A stretch of 64,000 nucleotides of DNA from Paracoccaceae bacterium (GTDB lineage Bacteria > Pseudomonadota > Alphaproteobacteria > Rhodobacterales > Rhodobacteraceae): assembly GCA_016744015.1 (NCBI GenBank), contig JADGFD010000011.1, positions 1 through 64,000 on the forward strand, in the 5' to 3' direction. This document shows, one piece after another, positions 17,232 through 26,659 of this stretch; the stretch's first letter is position 1; each line of letters opens with the position of its first letter. A model generated the notes under the pieces. The model was not told where the DNA came from. It made no database searches and saw only the letters and a list, made by a program, of their open reading frames with translations. The position numbers and the translations under genes were made by a program.

Positions 17232-17651
17232 ATGGATGATACAGATGCTGAAATTCTTCATCAATTGACAGAAAACGCGCGCATTTCTGCTGCCGAGCTG
17301 GGGCGCATCGTTGGGCTTTCGCGGGTAACCGTTCAAAACCGGATAGAACGGCTGCACACAAGTGGGGTTATCGCCCGGTTTACGGTGGAACTGGGGCAAG
17401 ATACCGGCAGCTTTTTGATTGATGCGGTTGTGATGATCAAGCTTATCTCTGGCGACAGCCGGCCAACCGTAGCCCAACTGAAGCGCATGCCAGAAATGTT
17501 CTCTTTGACTTCGGTCAATGGAAGTTTCGATTTAATGGGCGAATTGCGAACCACCTCTCTAAAGCGGCTCGACAAAGTGCTTGCCGAAATCCGAAGGCTG
17601 CCCCGGGTTAGTGAAACAAACAGCAGTATCAGATTGAACCGGTTCAAATAA
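17232..17651 (+). CDS. Lrp/AsnC-family transcriptional regulator
   Basis: A 139-residue protein with an N-terminal winged helix-turn-helix (DDTDAEILHQLTENARISAA, ELGRIVGLSRVTVQNRIERL) and a C-terminal RAM-type effector-binding half. It is divergent from the nitrilase gene. The AT-rich 134-bp gap between them is the likely operator region, and the local gene pair is its likely target. Lrp-type proteins usually respond to an amino acid. Confidence 0.88.
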   Translation: MDDTDAEILHQLTENARISAAELGRIVGLSRVTVQNRIERLHTSGVIARFTVELGQDTGSFLIDAVVMIKLISGDSRPTVAQLKRMPEMFSLTSVNGSFDLMGELRTTSLKRLDKVLAEIRRLPRVSETNSSIRLNRFK

Positions 17652-17794
17652 GTTGAGGATGCATCAGCAAAGGCACATTTCCTCTAAGTAAGAGAGGGGG
17701 TTGTCGCAAAGTTAACACGCGGTTGAATTTAGGCACCTGATTGGGCGCACTTATCCAGCAAGGTCGGAAAATTGTTGGAAACCGGTTCTGGCGC

Positions 17795-18229
17795 AGCCTT
17801 TTTGCATGGATCAGTCGTGGCATGTTAGCCATGGTTTTTTCTACGGCTACGGCTCTGTCTGATGCCGCATAAATTTAGCGCCGGCCGTCGGCACAGGTTT
17901 GCAAAGAAGCGATATCGGGTGACGAACCGGGCTGACTAGAATCAAAGCCTTGGTCATCGTGGTGATTTGACGGTGGATTTCACCGGATGTGCAAAACAAG
18001 TGGGTGGCTTCGGGCTCGTTTTGACGAGGCGGTTGAGGGCGCGATGCCGCCACCAAAATGCCCCCAAGCCTGCACTTGATGAGTGACCCGACGACACGAG
18101 ACCAACATGAAGCCAAAGCTGGCGGCCGGGTTCTCAACCGCATGACCAAACGTTGTCACCCATGTTGCGAACGCACCGCCTGAATTCCGTCTCGAGTAGA
18201 GCCCGCTCCAAACTCAAACTGATCCGTGC
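17795..18229 (-). repeat. 435-bp MITE-like element, right copy
   Basis: Inverted copy of 15874-16308 with only a few substitutions. Both ends show TTTTTGCAYGGATCAGT. Together the two copies enclose about 1.5 kb holding the nitrilase and the Lrp-type regulator. Confidence 0.8.
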
Positions 18230-18403
18230 AAAAATGCGCAAAACCACGCCCTTTCGCTATGCAACATGGCCTGCATTTGTAAATTTAGGCGGGATATTTA
18301 GGTTTGCCGGGATTTGGGTATCATTGGTTTAAGCAATCGGACCACGGGTGCGCCACCAAAATTTTGTGAGGCAATTATGCCATCCAGCCAAAGGATAAAG
18401 ATC

Positions 18404-19402
18404 ATGAGTTCGTTCAACCAAAGTCGATATCCCTTACTTGACGGCCCCACTCCGCTGACGCGCCTGAAGCGGATGGAACAAAAACTTGGGGCACCGCATT
18501 TGTTCATCAAACGCGATGACCACATGCATCTTGCACTTGGTGGCAATAAACTGCGGAGCCTTGAATTTTGGGTCGGGGCTGCCCTTGAAGAAAGGGCCGA
18601 TACCCTGATCGCAGCTGGTGATCCAAACTCAAACCAATGCAGGCTGACAGCGGCGGCCGCCGCCGTTGCTGGGCTTGATTGCGTCATCATCCACAATGGT
18701 GAGCGCAACGATTGGGGCCTAAAAGCCTCATACCCCAGCCATCTTTTGGGGGCTGAACTGCGCTTTGTCGGCCCAATGGATGAGGCCCGGCGGGCCGCTG
18801 TGGTAAACGATACCGCTGATAAGCTGCGTGCGCAGGGCCGCAAGCCCTATGTTATCGGCAATGCCGTATTGGGGGCGCTGGGATATGCGCTGGCCGCTGC
18901 CGAGTTACTCAGCCAAACCCAACAGAATGGCTATGCCCTGCGCCATGTATTTCTGCCCGGATCAATGGGGCCGACCGAGGCAGGTTTTATCTTTGGCAAT
19001 GCTTTGCTGGGCAACCCTTTTGAGGTCCATTTGGTCAGTGTTGAATACGGGCAGGCGGAATTGGCCGCACGCATCGCCGGTATCTATGATGACCTGCAAC
19101 ACGCAACGGAACAACGGGTGCCGCAATTTGAAACCTTGCCGATCCATTTTCATATGGATTATCTGGGCGATGGCTATGGCGTGCCAACCGAGCGCGCCAC
19201 TCAAGCCATCTATGCATTAGCCCAGACCGAGGCCATTTTTCTTGAGCATACTTACACCAGCAAAACTTTTGCTTGTTTTATGGATATGGCAACGGCAGGC
19301 ACCTTGCCCCCATCCGAGGGCATGTGCTTTATCCATACCGGTGGTACGCCGGCGCTGTTTTCACAGTTTGACCTGTTTGAAAAAATGCCGGCGGGTGCTT
19401 AA
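18404..19402 (+). CDS. PLP-dependent D-cysteine desulfhydrase / ACC deaminase family enzyme
   Basis: ATG 18404 is chosen because family similarity starts there (PLLDGPTPLTRLKRMEQKLG); ATG 18377 with GAGG upstream is an alternative. The 332-residue protein has the PLP lysine Lys49 in ALGGNKLRSLEF and the phosphate-binding LPGSMGPTEAGF. Near the end, CFIHTGGTPALF is typical of fold-type II D-cysteine desulfhydrases, which release H2S, ammonia and pyruvate. Substrate could equally be another D-amino acid or ACC. Its stop overlaps the convergent amidohydrolase stop by 4 bp. Confidence 0.82.
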   Translation: MSSFNQSRYPLLDGPTPLTRLKRMEQKLGAPHLFIKRDDHMHLALGGNKLRSLEFWVGAALEERADTLIAAGDPNSNQCRLTAAAAAVAGLDCVIIHNGERNDWGLKASYPSHLLGAELRFVGPMDEARRAAVVNDTADKLRAQGRKPYVIGNAVLGALGYALAAAELLSQTQQNGYALRHVFLPGSMGPTEAGFIFGNALLGNPFEVHLVSVEYGQAELAARIAGIYDDLQHATEQRVPQFETLPIHFHMDYLGDGYGVPTERATQAIYALAQTEAIFLEHTYTSKTFACFMDMATAGTLPPSEGMCFIHTGGTPALFSQFDLFEKMPAGA

Positions 19403-20856
19403 TCCATCAGCTTATAGACACGCGGTGAAAGCGCCTCCAGCTCGCGCCCGTCCCAATCACGCTGGCTTGCGGTTGCGATCACCTCGGCTTGGCCACGGCG
19501 CAGCATTTCGATATCTGCGTCAATGTTGAAATGCATGATTTCACCGTGCTTAACCACCTGTTGGCCATCAACATAAACATGCATAACAGCGCGATCATTG
19601 GCAGAATAAACAATACTGCGGATCGGGTCATAATCGGGCTGCATATAATGATTGTTCATATCAACGATTGAAAAATCAGCCTTGCACCCCACCGCCAAGC
19701 GCCCAAGATCGGGCCTGCGGATCATATCTGCCCCAACATTGGTCGCTGCATCAAACGCATAAGATGTGGGCGCTGCGGTAAAACTACCGCCAATAATGCG
19801 CCCCGCGTAGCAGGCCATCCTCAGCTCATCCAGCATGTTGTGCGGAAAGCTATCGGTGCCAATGCCCACCGGAATGCCCGCTTCAACATAGCGGGCAAGC
19901 GTGTTCATCGCGATGCCACGACGGGCAAACACCACGGGGCAATGCGCAACCTGTGCGCCGCTGTTGGCCAGCCGCTCAAAGTCATTGCCGTGTGGATAGT
20001 GAACCCACGGATGGTCATTCAAAAATATGCCGTGCCCGATGATTGTATCGGGGCCAAGCGCCCCCATTTTGTCCAGCCACTCGATGGGCGTGCAACCAGT
20101 TCGGCGCACGATTTCCTGAAACTCGACAATACTTTGCGCTGCGTGAATCTGAATCGGCTCCCCCCGCTCACGGGCCACTTCAAGCGCCCCCATGATCTGT
20201 CCTTCGGTGCAGGTATCAATTTGCGAAGGGGCCAGATAGCTGCTGATCAGCCCGCTGGGGTGTTGCCCCGCCAGTTCAGAGGCCGCAATCGCCTCTTGCA
20301 ACAGCCGATCACCGCGCGCCTCATCCAGATCATATTCGACCGAATGGCCATTGCGGGTCCGCCATGGGCCAGATCGGAACATGCACCACAGCACCGCACG
20401 TATGCCGGTGGGGGTATAGTCACCCACCCAATCGTCACGCGGTGGCGCAAGATCACATATCGTCGTCACGCCGCTTTTTAGCAATTCCGACGTGGCCACT
20501 CGGCAAGCTGAGCGCGCGTATTCAGGCCCAATGTCAAACACTGGCATAAACTCGTATAATGAGCTTTGGCCAAGCCGCTTACTGCCTAATTCCTCCAGCA
20601 TGCCCTTCCAGCCGGGTTCATGCCCCGGGTGGCTATGAATATCCACAAAGCCAGGCATAAACATCTTGTCGCGGCCATCCTCCTCAACATCAGCGGTGCC
20701 GGCAAAGTTTTTCCCAACATAGATGATCTCATTGCCGCGAAAGGCAAAGTCCGCATTTTTCAAATAGCTGTGGGATTGTGTTTCCGCATCCCATGCCACA
20801 ATCCATGCGCAGTTGCGAAATACGGTTATCTTCAAATTCTCTGCTGTCTCAGTCAT
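19399..20856 (-). CDS. Metal-dependent amidohydrolase (cytosine deaminase / chlorohydrolase-like)
   Basis: A 485-residue protein. Metal ligands are in MPGFVDIHSHPGHE (His74, His76), QIHAAQS, GHGIFLNDHPW and GIGTDSFPHNMLDELR, the set expected for the ATZ/TRZ-like amidohydrolases. A small composite beta domain holds the termini (SIVDMNNHYMQPDYDP near the end). It deaminates or dechlorinates an N-heterocycle or related compound in the cytoplasm. The neighbouring PLP enzyme, nitrilase and tct transporter suggest a catabolic group, though transcription is convergent. Confidence 0.82.
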   Translation of the reverse strand: MTETAENLKITVFRNCAWIVAWDAETQSHSYLKNADFAFRGNEIIYVGKNFAGTADVEEDGRDKMFMPGFVDIHSHPGHEPGWKGMLEELGSKRLGQSSLYEFMPVFDIGPEYARSACRVATSELLKSGVTTICDLAPPRDDWVGDYTPTGIRAVLWCMFRSGPWRTRNGHSVEYDLDEARGDRLLQEAIAASELAGQHPSGLISSYLAPSQIDTCTEGQIMGALEVARERGEPIQIHAAQSIVEFQEIVRRTGCTPIEWLDKMGALGPDTIIGHGIFLNDHPWVHYPHGNDFERLANSGAQVAHCPVVFARRGIAMNTLARYVEAGIPVGIGTDSFPHNMLDELRMACYAGRIIGGSFTAAPTSYAFDAATNVGADMIRRPDLGRLAVGCKADFSIVDMNNHYMQPDYDPIRSIVYSANDRAVMHVYVDGQQVVKHGEIMHFNIDADIEMLRRGQAEVIATASQRDWDGRELEALSPRVYKLMD

Positions 20857-20913
20857 TATAAACCTCCAAATTTCTCACATGTATTCTGCCGTCAGATGGC
20901 GCAAAAGATCAAG

Positions 20914-21162
20914 TCAGGGCTTTGCCACTGTTTCGCAGTCGATCGTCGCCGTCAAACAACCAGCATTTCCGGCGGCTTTTTGGGTTTCATCGGTTTGAAC
21001 ACGGATGCTTTCACCCCCAATGGCTGCAAGATAGGGGGAAACCGATGATGATGCACGATCAAATCGGCGCCTGAGCGAACTCATCGACTCTCCGCACTGC
21101 CATCGACCCCACATTTCGGACTGCAGCGTATCACTGTAAAATGTTCTCCTGCGATATTTCAT
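20914..21162 (-). pseudogene. IS30-family transposase N-terminal fragment
   Basis: It reads MKYRRRTFYSDTLQSEMWGR, then WQCGESMSSLRRRFDRASSS and VSPYLAAIGG, the usual IS30 helix-turn-helix start. After GGESIRVQ the match is lost and the frame runs out at 82 codons against a usual 320-380. Only the 5' end survives. Confidence 0.7.
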
Positions 21163-21462
21163 GCTTAACGCTCCATCTTTTCTAAAAGACTAAAGTGTTG
21201 CGTTGACAGGCGCTTTTCTGAAGGTCTTAAACCCGAAAATGTCACCCTTATTCTTGGCCTTCTGACCTTAATTTGTTTCAACGGGCATCATGAATGTAAC
21301 GGCTTCGCTCGTTTGATTAGCCCTTATTTTAATGGCTCTGACCTTTGTTGTGTGCGTGCTGTATGGAGCCTTTGGTCTTCCGGGTGCACAGCGCCCTTTT
21401 CCCAAGCTATCCCACGGAGAAGCTCTGACTGTTTAAAGCACTGCGATGGATAGCTTTGGAAT
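21163..21462. other. 300-bp gap with no recognisable feature
   Basis: It lies between the IS30 fragment and the end of tctA. No frame with family motifs, no tRNA and no clear terminator is seen. It may be decayed IS DNA. Confidence 0.35.
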
Positions 21463-22974
21463 TTAGTCGCCGTCTGCGACACCTCCTGCACGGTGGCGAG
21501 CTATGCGCGCGCGGTAGCTGGGTAGAACGAGCAACATAGCAGCGATGACCAGTAAGCCAAGCGCCATTGGCCGTTCCCAGATGAAGGAAATTCCGTCATA
21601 AAGCTGCATGGAGCGCGCGAAATTGTCTTCCAGCATGCCGCCCAGGATGAAGCCAATCAATAGCGGGGGTAGTGGGTAATCAGCAAACTTTAGGGCCGTA
21701 GCGCAGACGCCAAAGCCGACAAGTATTAACAGCTCCGTCGCATTGTTTTGGCCTATATATGCCCCCATCAACGTGAAGAATAAAATAAACGGGATCAGGA
21801 AGTTACGCGGGATAGACAGGACTTTAGCGATATAGGGGATCAGGGGTAGATTTAGGACCAGCAAAATCAGATTGCCAATGAACATCGACATAATCACGGC
21901 CCAGAAAATCTGCGGTTCATCGATCATCAGGCGCGGCCCCGGTGATACGTTTAGCGCAATAAGGGCACCTAAAAGGATTGCCGTAGTGCCCGAACCGGGG
22001 ATTCCCAGCGTGAGCAGTGGCACGAAAGAGCCTGTGCAGGCTGCATTATTCGCAGTTTCTGGTGCAGCAAGGCCTTTGATAGAGCCTTTGCCAAACTCGG
22101 CTTGTTCTTCTTTACTAGCCAAATTGCGCTCGACCGCATAGCCCAAAAAGCTGGCAATTGTTGCGCCAGCGCCGGGCAAAACACCAATGAAGAACCCCTG
22201 TATTGACTGGCGGCCAATCACGGGCGTAATGGCGCGTGCCTCGCTTCGGGTAATGCGGAGATCTTTGATATCCCCACCGGCGCTGCCCGCTTCTTTGGGC
22301 TTTAGCACCAAAAACAGGGCCTCGGGCAACGCGAACATTGCCATCGCCAGCGTTACAAACCCAAGGCCTGATTGTAGATCCATGATGCCGCCCGTGAAGC
22401 GTGGCAGGCTAAACAATGTGCCCTCGCCAACCGTGGCTAAAATTAGGCCAAGCAATGTCATAACGATCGCCTTGGCGACTTGGCCCGAGCCAGCGAAGGC
22501 CGCAATGGCCGAAAGCCCCACAACCATGAGCGCGAAGTATTCTGCTGAATGGAACAACAGGGCTACGGAGGAGAGCATTGGCGCGAATATCATCAACAGG
22601 ATGGCACCAATGGTACCACCGGCAAAGCTGGCAACGGCAGCAATGGTGAGCGCTTTGCCAGCTTTGCCCTGCTTGGCCATCGGATAGCCGTCAAAGCTTG
22701 AGGCAACCGTTCCCGCAACACCCGGTGCGTTTAGCAAAATGGAGGAGGTAGAGCCGCCAAAAATGGCGCCGTAATAAACCCCTGCCAGCAAGATCAGGGC
22801 GGCAGAAGGGTCACCGATTGAGATCGCGATAGGGATCATGATTGCGATGATGGACATGGGGCCAAGCCCCGGCAACATTCCGATGAATGTGCCAATGAGG
22901 CAGCCCGCAATGACCATCGCGAGGTTTTGAAATGACATCGCCGTTTCTAGGCCGATAAGAAGTCCTTCTAGCAT
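21463..22974 (-). CDS. tctA: Tripartite tricarboxylate transporter, large permease TctA
   Basis: A 503-residue protein from ATG 22974, 5 nt after GGAGG and directly after the tctB stop. It is hydrophobic throughout with about 10-12 segments. The family signatures GTFIGMLPGLGPMSIIAIM near the start and GIPGSGTTAILLGALIALNV in the middle are present. It forms the channel that, with TctB and the binding protein TctC, takes up a di- or tricarboxylate by ion symport. Last gene of tctCBA. Confidence 0.93.
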   Translation of the reverse strand: MLEGLLIGLETAMSFQNLAMVIAGCLIGTFIGMLPGLGPMSIIAIMIPIAISIGDPSAALILLAGVYYGAIFGGSTSSILLNAPGVAGTVASSFDGYPMAKQGKAGKALTIAAVASFAGGTIGAILLMIFAPMLSSVALLFHSAEYFALMVVGLSAIAAFAGSGQVAKAIVMTLLGLILATVGEGTLFSLPRFTGGIMDLQSGLGFVTLAMAMFALPEALFLVLKPKEAGSAGGDIKDLRITRSEARAITPVIGRQSIQGFFIGVLPGAGATIASFLGYAVERNLASKEEQAEFGKGSIKGLAAPETANNAACTGSFVPLLTLGIPGSGTTAILLGALIALNVSPGPRLMIDEPQIFWAVIMSMFIGNLILLVLNLPLIPYIAKVLSIPRNFLIPFILFFTLMGAYIGQNNATELLILVGFGVCATALKFADYPLPPLLIGFILGGMLEDNFARSMQLYDGISFIWERPMALGLLVIAAMLLVLPSYRARIARHRAGGVADGD

Positions 22975-22975
22975 A

Positions 22976-23458
22976 TCAACCTCCAAAAATGCCGGGCAAA
23001 GGGCGCATATAGATGCCCAAAACCTGTTGTACCAAATACCAAACGATCATCGTTGCGATGAAGGCAACTGAGAACATCAGTAACCATTTACGCTCGCCCA
23101 GAATGAGCGCGCCAAAGAATAGGAATGACGTGGTAGAAATAATGAAGCCCACAGGGCGCAAGCACAGCGCATAAGCGACCATTAAAGCCAGCAGCAAAAC
23201 CGCTTGGCCAAGCTTGTATTCATGCAGCTTGCGGTAATCAATTTCGGGTTCTGTTTTTTCCGGTTTTTCAATACCGGAGAGGATCACAAGGCAGGCTGCG
23301 ATTGCGAGAATAGACAGAACCTTCGGAAAGGTGCTGGGCCAAATCGGGTTGCGCTTCATGAAAGGGGCAAGGCTTGCGTCCATCGTGAACCAAGCCGTAT
23401 AGCCATAGATTAAGCAAATGCTGAGTATAATTAGTGCAATCCAGCGATCCAGCGCCAT
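22976..23458 (-). CDS. tctB: Tripartite tricarboxylate transporter, small permease TctB
   Basis: A 160-residue protein with four hydrophobic segments (IALIILSICLIYGYTAWF, FPKVLSILAIAACLVILS, AVLLLALMVAYALCL, MLFSVAFIATMIVWYLVQ), the size and pattern of TctB. It is translationally linked to tctA (stop and next start in TGATATG). A stable hairpin separates it from tctC. Confidence 0.92.
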   Translation of the reverse strand: MALDRWIALIILSICLIYGYTAWFTMDASLAPFMKRNPIWPSTFPKVLSILAIAACLVILSGIEKPEKTEPEIDYRKLHEYKLGQAVLLLALMVAYALCLRPVGFIISTTSFLFFGALILGERKWLLMFSVAFIATMIVWYLVQQVLGIYMRPLPGIFGG

Positions 23459-23482
23459 GATCTTTCCCCCCCTAAATTAAAT

Positions 23483-23508
23483 GGGCAGAACGGAGAACCG
23501 TTCTGCCC
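23483..23508 (-). promoter_or_regulatory. Stable intercistronic hairpin between tctC and tctB
   Basis: GGGCAGAACGG, loop TTCT, CCGTTCTGCCC on the minus strand: an 11-bp perfect stem followed by ATTTAATTT. Placed between a binding-protein gene and its permeases, it probably acts as a partial terminator or 3' stabiliser that keeps tctC mRNA in excess. Confidence 0.7.
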
Positions 23509-23520
23509 GACAGGTCTTCC

Positions 23521-24507
23521 CTAGAGGAAGCCCAGCTTTCTCATTAGATCACCGAGCGCTTGCTCTTGCTCTTCCAGAAACGTATTGAAGTCATCACCCG
23601 AGTTATGGATGTTTACCCAACCGTTACGCGCGCGCACAACTTCCCATTCAGGGGTGTCATACATTTTTGCAATGGCGTCCTGATAAGCGGCAACTTTATC
23701 AGCAGGCAAGCCCGGTGCGCCAAAGAAGCCGCGCCAGTTTACAAAGCTCATGTCAATGCCTTGCTCTTTCATGGTCATCGCATCTGCGGCCGCTGGTACG
23801 CGCTCATCAGCGGTTACGCCAATGATCCGAACTTCGCCAGCATTGGCCAGCTCAATCGCCTCCGACAGGCCAGTAGACAAAGCTGAGATTTCACCTGACA
23901 GCAAGGCCGCCATAGCTTTGCCACCCGCATCATAAGGGATATACTTCACACCAAGCGCATCTCTGCCAGCCGCTTCCATGGCCATTGCGGCAACCAGGTG
24001 GTCCATGCCGCCGGGTACGGAGCCACCACCGATTGCGGTTGCAGATGGGTCTGCATCATAAGCGGCAATGAGGTCGGCCATGCTGTTAATGTCGCTGTCT
24101 TTGCCAACCACGATCGCGGCATAGTCACCGATGGTGCCGGCAATCAAGGTCAGGTCACGGAAGCTTTGCGGGAAAACACCTGTCAGCGAGCGGATCACGA
24201 TGGGGGTTGAATTGACCATCAGCGTGCCATGGTTGCTGTCGGCATTCTCGATCAAGTAACCGATAGCCTTGCCGCCACCGCCGCCTGACATATTTTCGAA
24301 TGTTGCCGTGCCCACAAGGCCGGAACCCGTCAGCGCTTCGCCAGTGCCACGCGCGGTGCCATCCCAGCCGCCACCAGCGCCGCCGGGAATAAGAAAGTGA
24401 ATGCTGTCCAGAACTTGGGCTTCTTCGGCATGTGCGCTGGAACCGATCGCAAATACGGTCATTGCCGCTGCAATCAAGGTTCTACGATTTAGTTTAAAAG
24501 TCATCAT
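23521..24507 (-). CDS. tctC: Tripartite tricarboxylate transporter substrate-binding protein TctC
   Basis: A 328-residue protein with signal peptide (LNRRTLIAAAMTVFAIGSSA, cut after AHA). The Bug/TctC fold shows in IHFLIPGGAGGGWDGTARG, the binding-loop region, and ENMSGGGGGKAIGYLIE. It captures a carboxylate in the periplasm for TctAB. The first two codons are ATG ATG behind GAGG. It is first in the operon and divergent from tctDE, which presumably controls it. Confidence 0.93.
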   Translation of the reverse strand: MMTFKLNRRTLIAAAMTVFAIGSSAHAEEAQVLDSIHFLIPGGAGGGWDGTARGTGEALTGSGLVGTATFENMSGGGGGKAIGYLIENADSNHGTLMVNSTPIVIRSLTGVFPQSFRDLTLIAGTIGDYAAIVVGKDSDINSMADLIAAYDADPSATAIGGGSVPGGMDHLVAAMAMEAAGRDALGVKYIPYDAGGKAMAALLSGEISALSTGLSEAIELANAGEVRIIGVTADERVPAAADAMTMKEQGIDMSFVNWRGFFGAPGLPADKVAAYQDAIAKMYDTPEWEVVRARNGWVNIHNSGDDFNTFLEEQEQALGDLMRKLGFL

Positions 24508-24636
24508 TTTTTCCTCTCAGTTGACAACTGTCTGCTAGGCAGCTCAGTTAAGGGGACTAAAACATAACAACCTGTCATGAGCCTGACATGCGCCGGATAC
24601 CGGCGTAAAGCGGGCCACAACCGAAAAAACAAAGCC

Positions 24637-25305
24637 ATGAAGTTTCTCCTTGTTGAAGACAACCAAGAGCTGGCAAATGCTATTTCTTCACGTATGAGGA
24701 TTGATGGTCATGTCATTGAACACGCTGAAAATTTGGGAGATGCGACCGCTTTTATCGAGACGAGCGAGTATGACTTGATTCTGCTCGACATCATGTTGCC
24801 CGACGGTGACGGGCGCACATTTTTGAGGAAACACCGCGCACGCAGCATGGATACGCCGGTGATCATATTAACTGCCCGAAGTCAGATTTCAGATCGAATC
24901 AATTCTCTTGATCTCGGGGCGGATGACTACGTTACAAAACCATTTGACCATGCTGAACTTGAAGCCCGATGCAGGGCGGTTTTGCGCCGGAAGGCTGGCA
25001 AAACCCAAACCGTTATTGAGACGGGCGGCGTGGTTTTTGACCCCGTAGCGGGGCTGATCTCGGTGCAGGGTGAAACCGTAAACTTGCGCAACCGTGAATT
25101 GCGCTTGCTTGAAATGCTGATCAATGCCCCCGGACAAGTGTTTTCAAAACAAAAGCTTGCGGATCGGTTGTTTTCCTATGATGAAGATGTTTCAGAAAAC
25201 GCGATTGAGGTCTATATCGGGCGGCTCCGAAAACACCTGAATTCATCGGATTTAAAAATCACCACCCTGCGCGGCATCGGCTATCGGCTTGATCATGAGC
25301 CCTAA
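24637..25305 (+). CDS. tctD: OmpR-family response regulator TctD
   Basis: Start ATG 24637 (MKFLLVEDNQELANA) is preferred over the longer frame because the receiver domain begins there. In 222 residues there is a receiver domain with phospho-acceptor Asp51 (ILLDIMLPDGDGR) and Lys in YVTKPFDHAELEAR. A winged-helix DNA-binding domain follows (NRELRLLEMLINAPGQVFSK, ENAIEVYIGRLRKHL). It is divergent from tctC and probably activates tctCBA. Confidence 0.9.
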   Translation: MKFLLVEDNQELANAISSRMRIDGHVIEHAENLGDATAFIETSEYDLILLDIMLPDGDGRTFLRKHRARSMDTPVIILTARSQISDRINSLDLGADDYVTKPFDHAELEARCRAVLRRKAGKTQTVIETGGVVFDPVAGLISVQGETVNLRNRELRLLEMLINAPGQVFSKQKLADRLFSYDEDVSENAIEVYIGRLRKHLNSSDLKITTLRGIGYRLDHEP

Positions 25306-26659
25306 TGCTCGCACCTCCGGATCCTTGAGAAACCGGCTCATGTTCACGCTAATTGGCGGCACAGCAATCCTTGCATTGCTGCTGTTTTTCGCGATCCGGA
25401 ATTCTGCCGTGCAGGTAGCGCAATCGGCGCAAGACAACATTCTAGGGGCGTCTGTTACCTCCATATTGGACGCGGCCGTAATATGGGATGGCATTGTCGA
25501 AATCGACATTCCCTATGCGTCATTCTCGATGCTCAGCACACCAATGGATGACCGTGTTTTCTATGCAATTTATCAAGATGAGACGTTCCTTTCGGGCTAC
25601 CCAGATTTGGTCATAGCACCGACCGCAGATCGGGAAATTAGTTTCGAAACCACTAAATACCAAGGCCAATTTGTGCGCGTGACGACGGCAAGCCGGACGT
25701 TGATCGGAAAAGACAAGCGCATACAAATACGGGTCGCACTCGCGCAAACACAAGACGCGTTATCCGGCACACTGGACCAGATTTCACAAAATGCAGCGCT
25801 TTTTGTTACAGGGTTTTTCGCGTTGGCGACTTTGCTGTCTTTCTGGGCCACATCAGCAACCATCGGGCAGTTAAAACGCCTTACAAACTCGGTCACGCGG
25901 CGTGGCCCGCAAGACCTAAGCCCGTTTGAAAAACCGGTCCCGCTGGAAATGCTGCCTTTGGTCGTATCTCTGAATTCCCTCATGGCCCGGTTGGACCATT
26001 CCCTGAGCCAATCCGAGGAGTTTATCGCCGAAGCCGCACACCGTGTTCGCACACCGCTTGCCACTGTGCGATCTTATGCAGAGGCCACCTTGCAGCGTGT
26101 AGACAAAAAGGAAAACCGACAAGCCATACGGTCTATGATACGCGCGATCGACGAAAGTTCGCGCGCAGCGGGGCAGCTTTTGGATCATGCGATGATCACC
26201 TTTCGCGCGGATCATCTAGAACGACAGGACATTGATCTTGTCGGGCTGATAAATGAGCTTGTGACGCGTTTAACCCCGATTGCCGAGATGAAAGACTTGA
26301 AATTGCAGCTTCAAACTGATAAGCAGGTTCCCTATTCTGGAGATCCAATCCTCATCCAGAATGCCGTGCGAAATCTACTTGACAATGCCCTAAAATATTC
26401 GCCCAGTGATGGCACAGTAGATGTTTTTGTGACGGCAACACCGAACATCCGGATTGGCGTTTGTGACAGTGGCAAAGGCTTCCCCGAGGCTGAGCTCGAC
26501 ACGCTGGCGACCCGTTTTAGCCGTGGATCAAACGCCGAAGGCACCATCGGGTCTGGCTTGGGCCTGACCATCGCGATGGATGTAGCTGCGGCACATGGTG
26601 GTAGCCTGCAATTGTCAAACCGACCGGAGGGGGGCGCATGCGCTTTATTGTTACTTTAA
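25295..26659 (+). CDS. tctE: Sensor histidine kinase TctE
   Basis: 454 residues from ATG 25295, overlapping tctD. There are two transmembrane helices (LMFTLIGGTAILALLLFFAI and NAALFVTGFFALATLLSFWA) around a periplasmic sensor domain. The HisKA box is AEAAHRVRTPLATVRSYAE, and the ATPase has NAVRNLLDNALKYSP and GVCDSGKGFPEAEL. It should phosphorylate TctD in response to tricarboxylate or to the bound periplasmic protein encoded next. It overlaps the following gene by 22 bp. Confidence 0.9.
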   Translation: MSPNARTSGSLRNRLMFTLIGGTAILALLLFFAIRNSAVQVAQSAQDNILGASVTSILDAAVIWDGIVEIDIPYASFSMLSTPMDDRVFYAIYQDETFLSGYPDLVIAPTADREISFETTKYQGQFVRVTTASRTLIGKDKRIQIRVALAQTQDALSGTLDQISQNAALFVTGFFALATLLSFWATSATIGQLKRLTNSVTRRGPQDLSPFEKPVPLEMLPLVVSLNSLMARLDHSLSQSEEFIAEAAHRVRTPLATVRSYAEATLQRVDKKENRQAIRSMIRAIDESSRAAGQLLDHAMITFRADHLERQDIDLVGLINELVTRLTPIAEMKDLKLQLQTDKQVPYSGDPILIQNAVRNLLDNALKYSPSDGTVDVFVTATPNIRIGVCDSGKGFPEAELDTLATRFSRGSNAEGTIGSGLGLTIAMDVAAAHGGSLQLSNRPEGGACALLLL

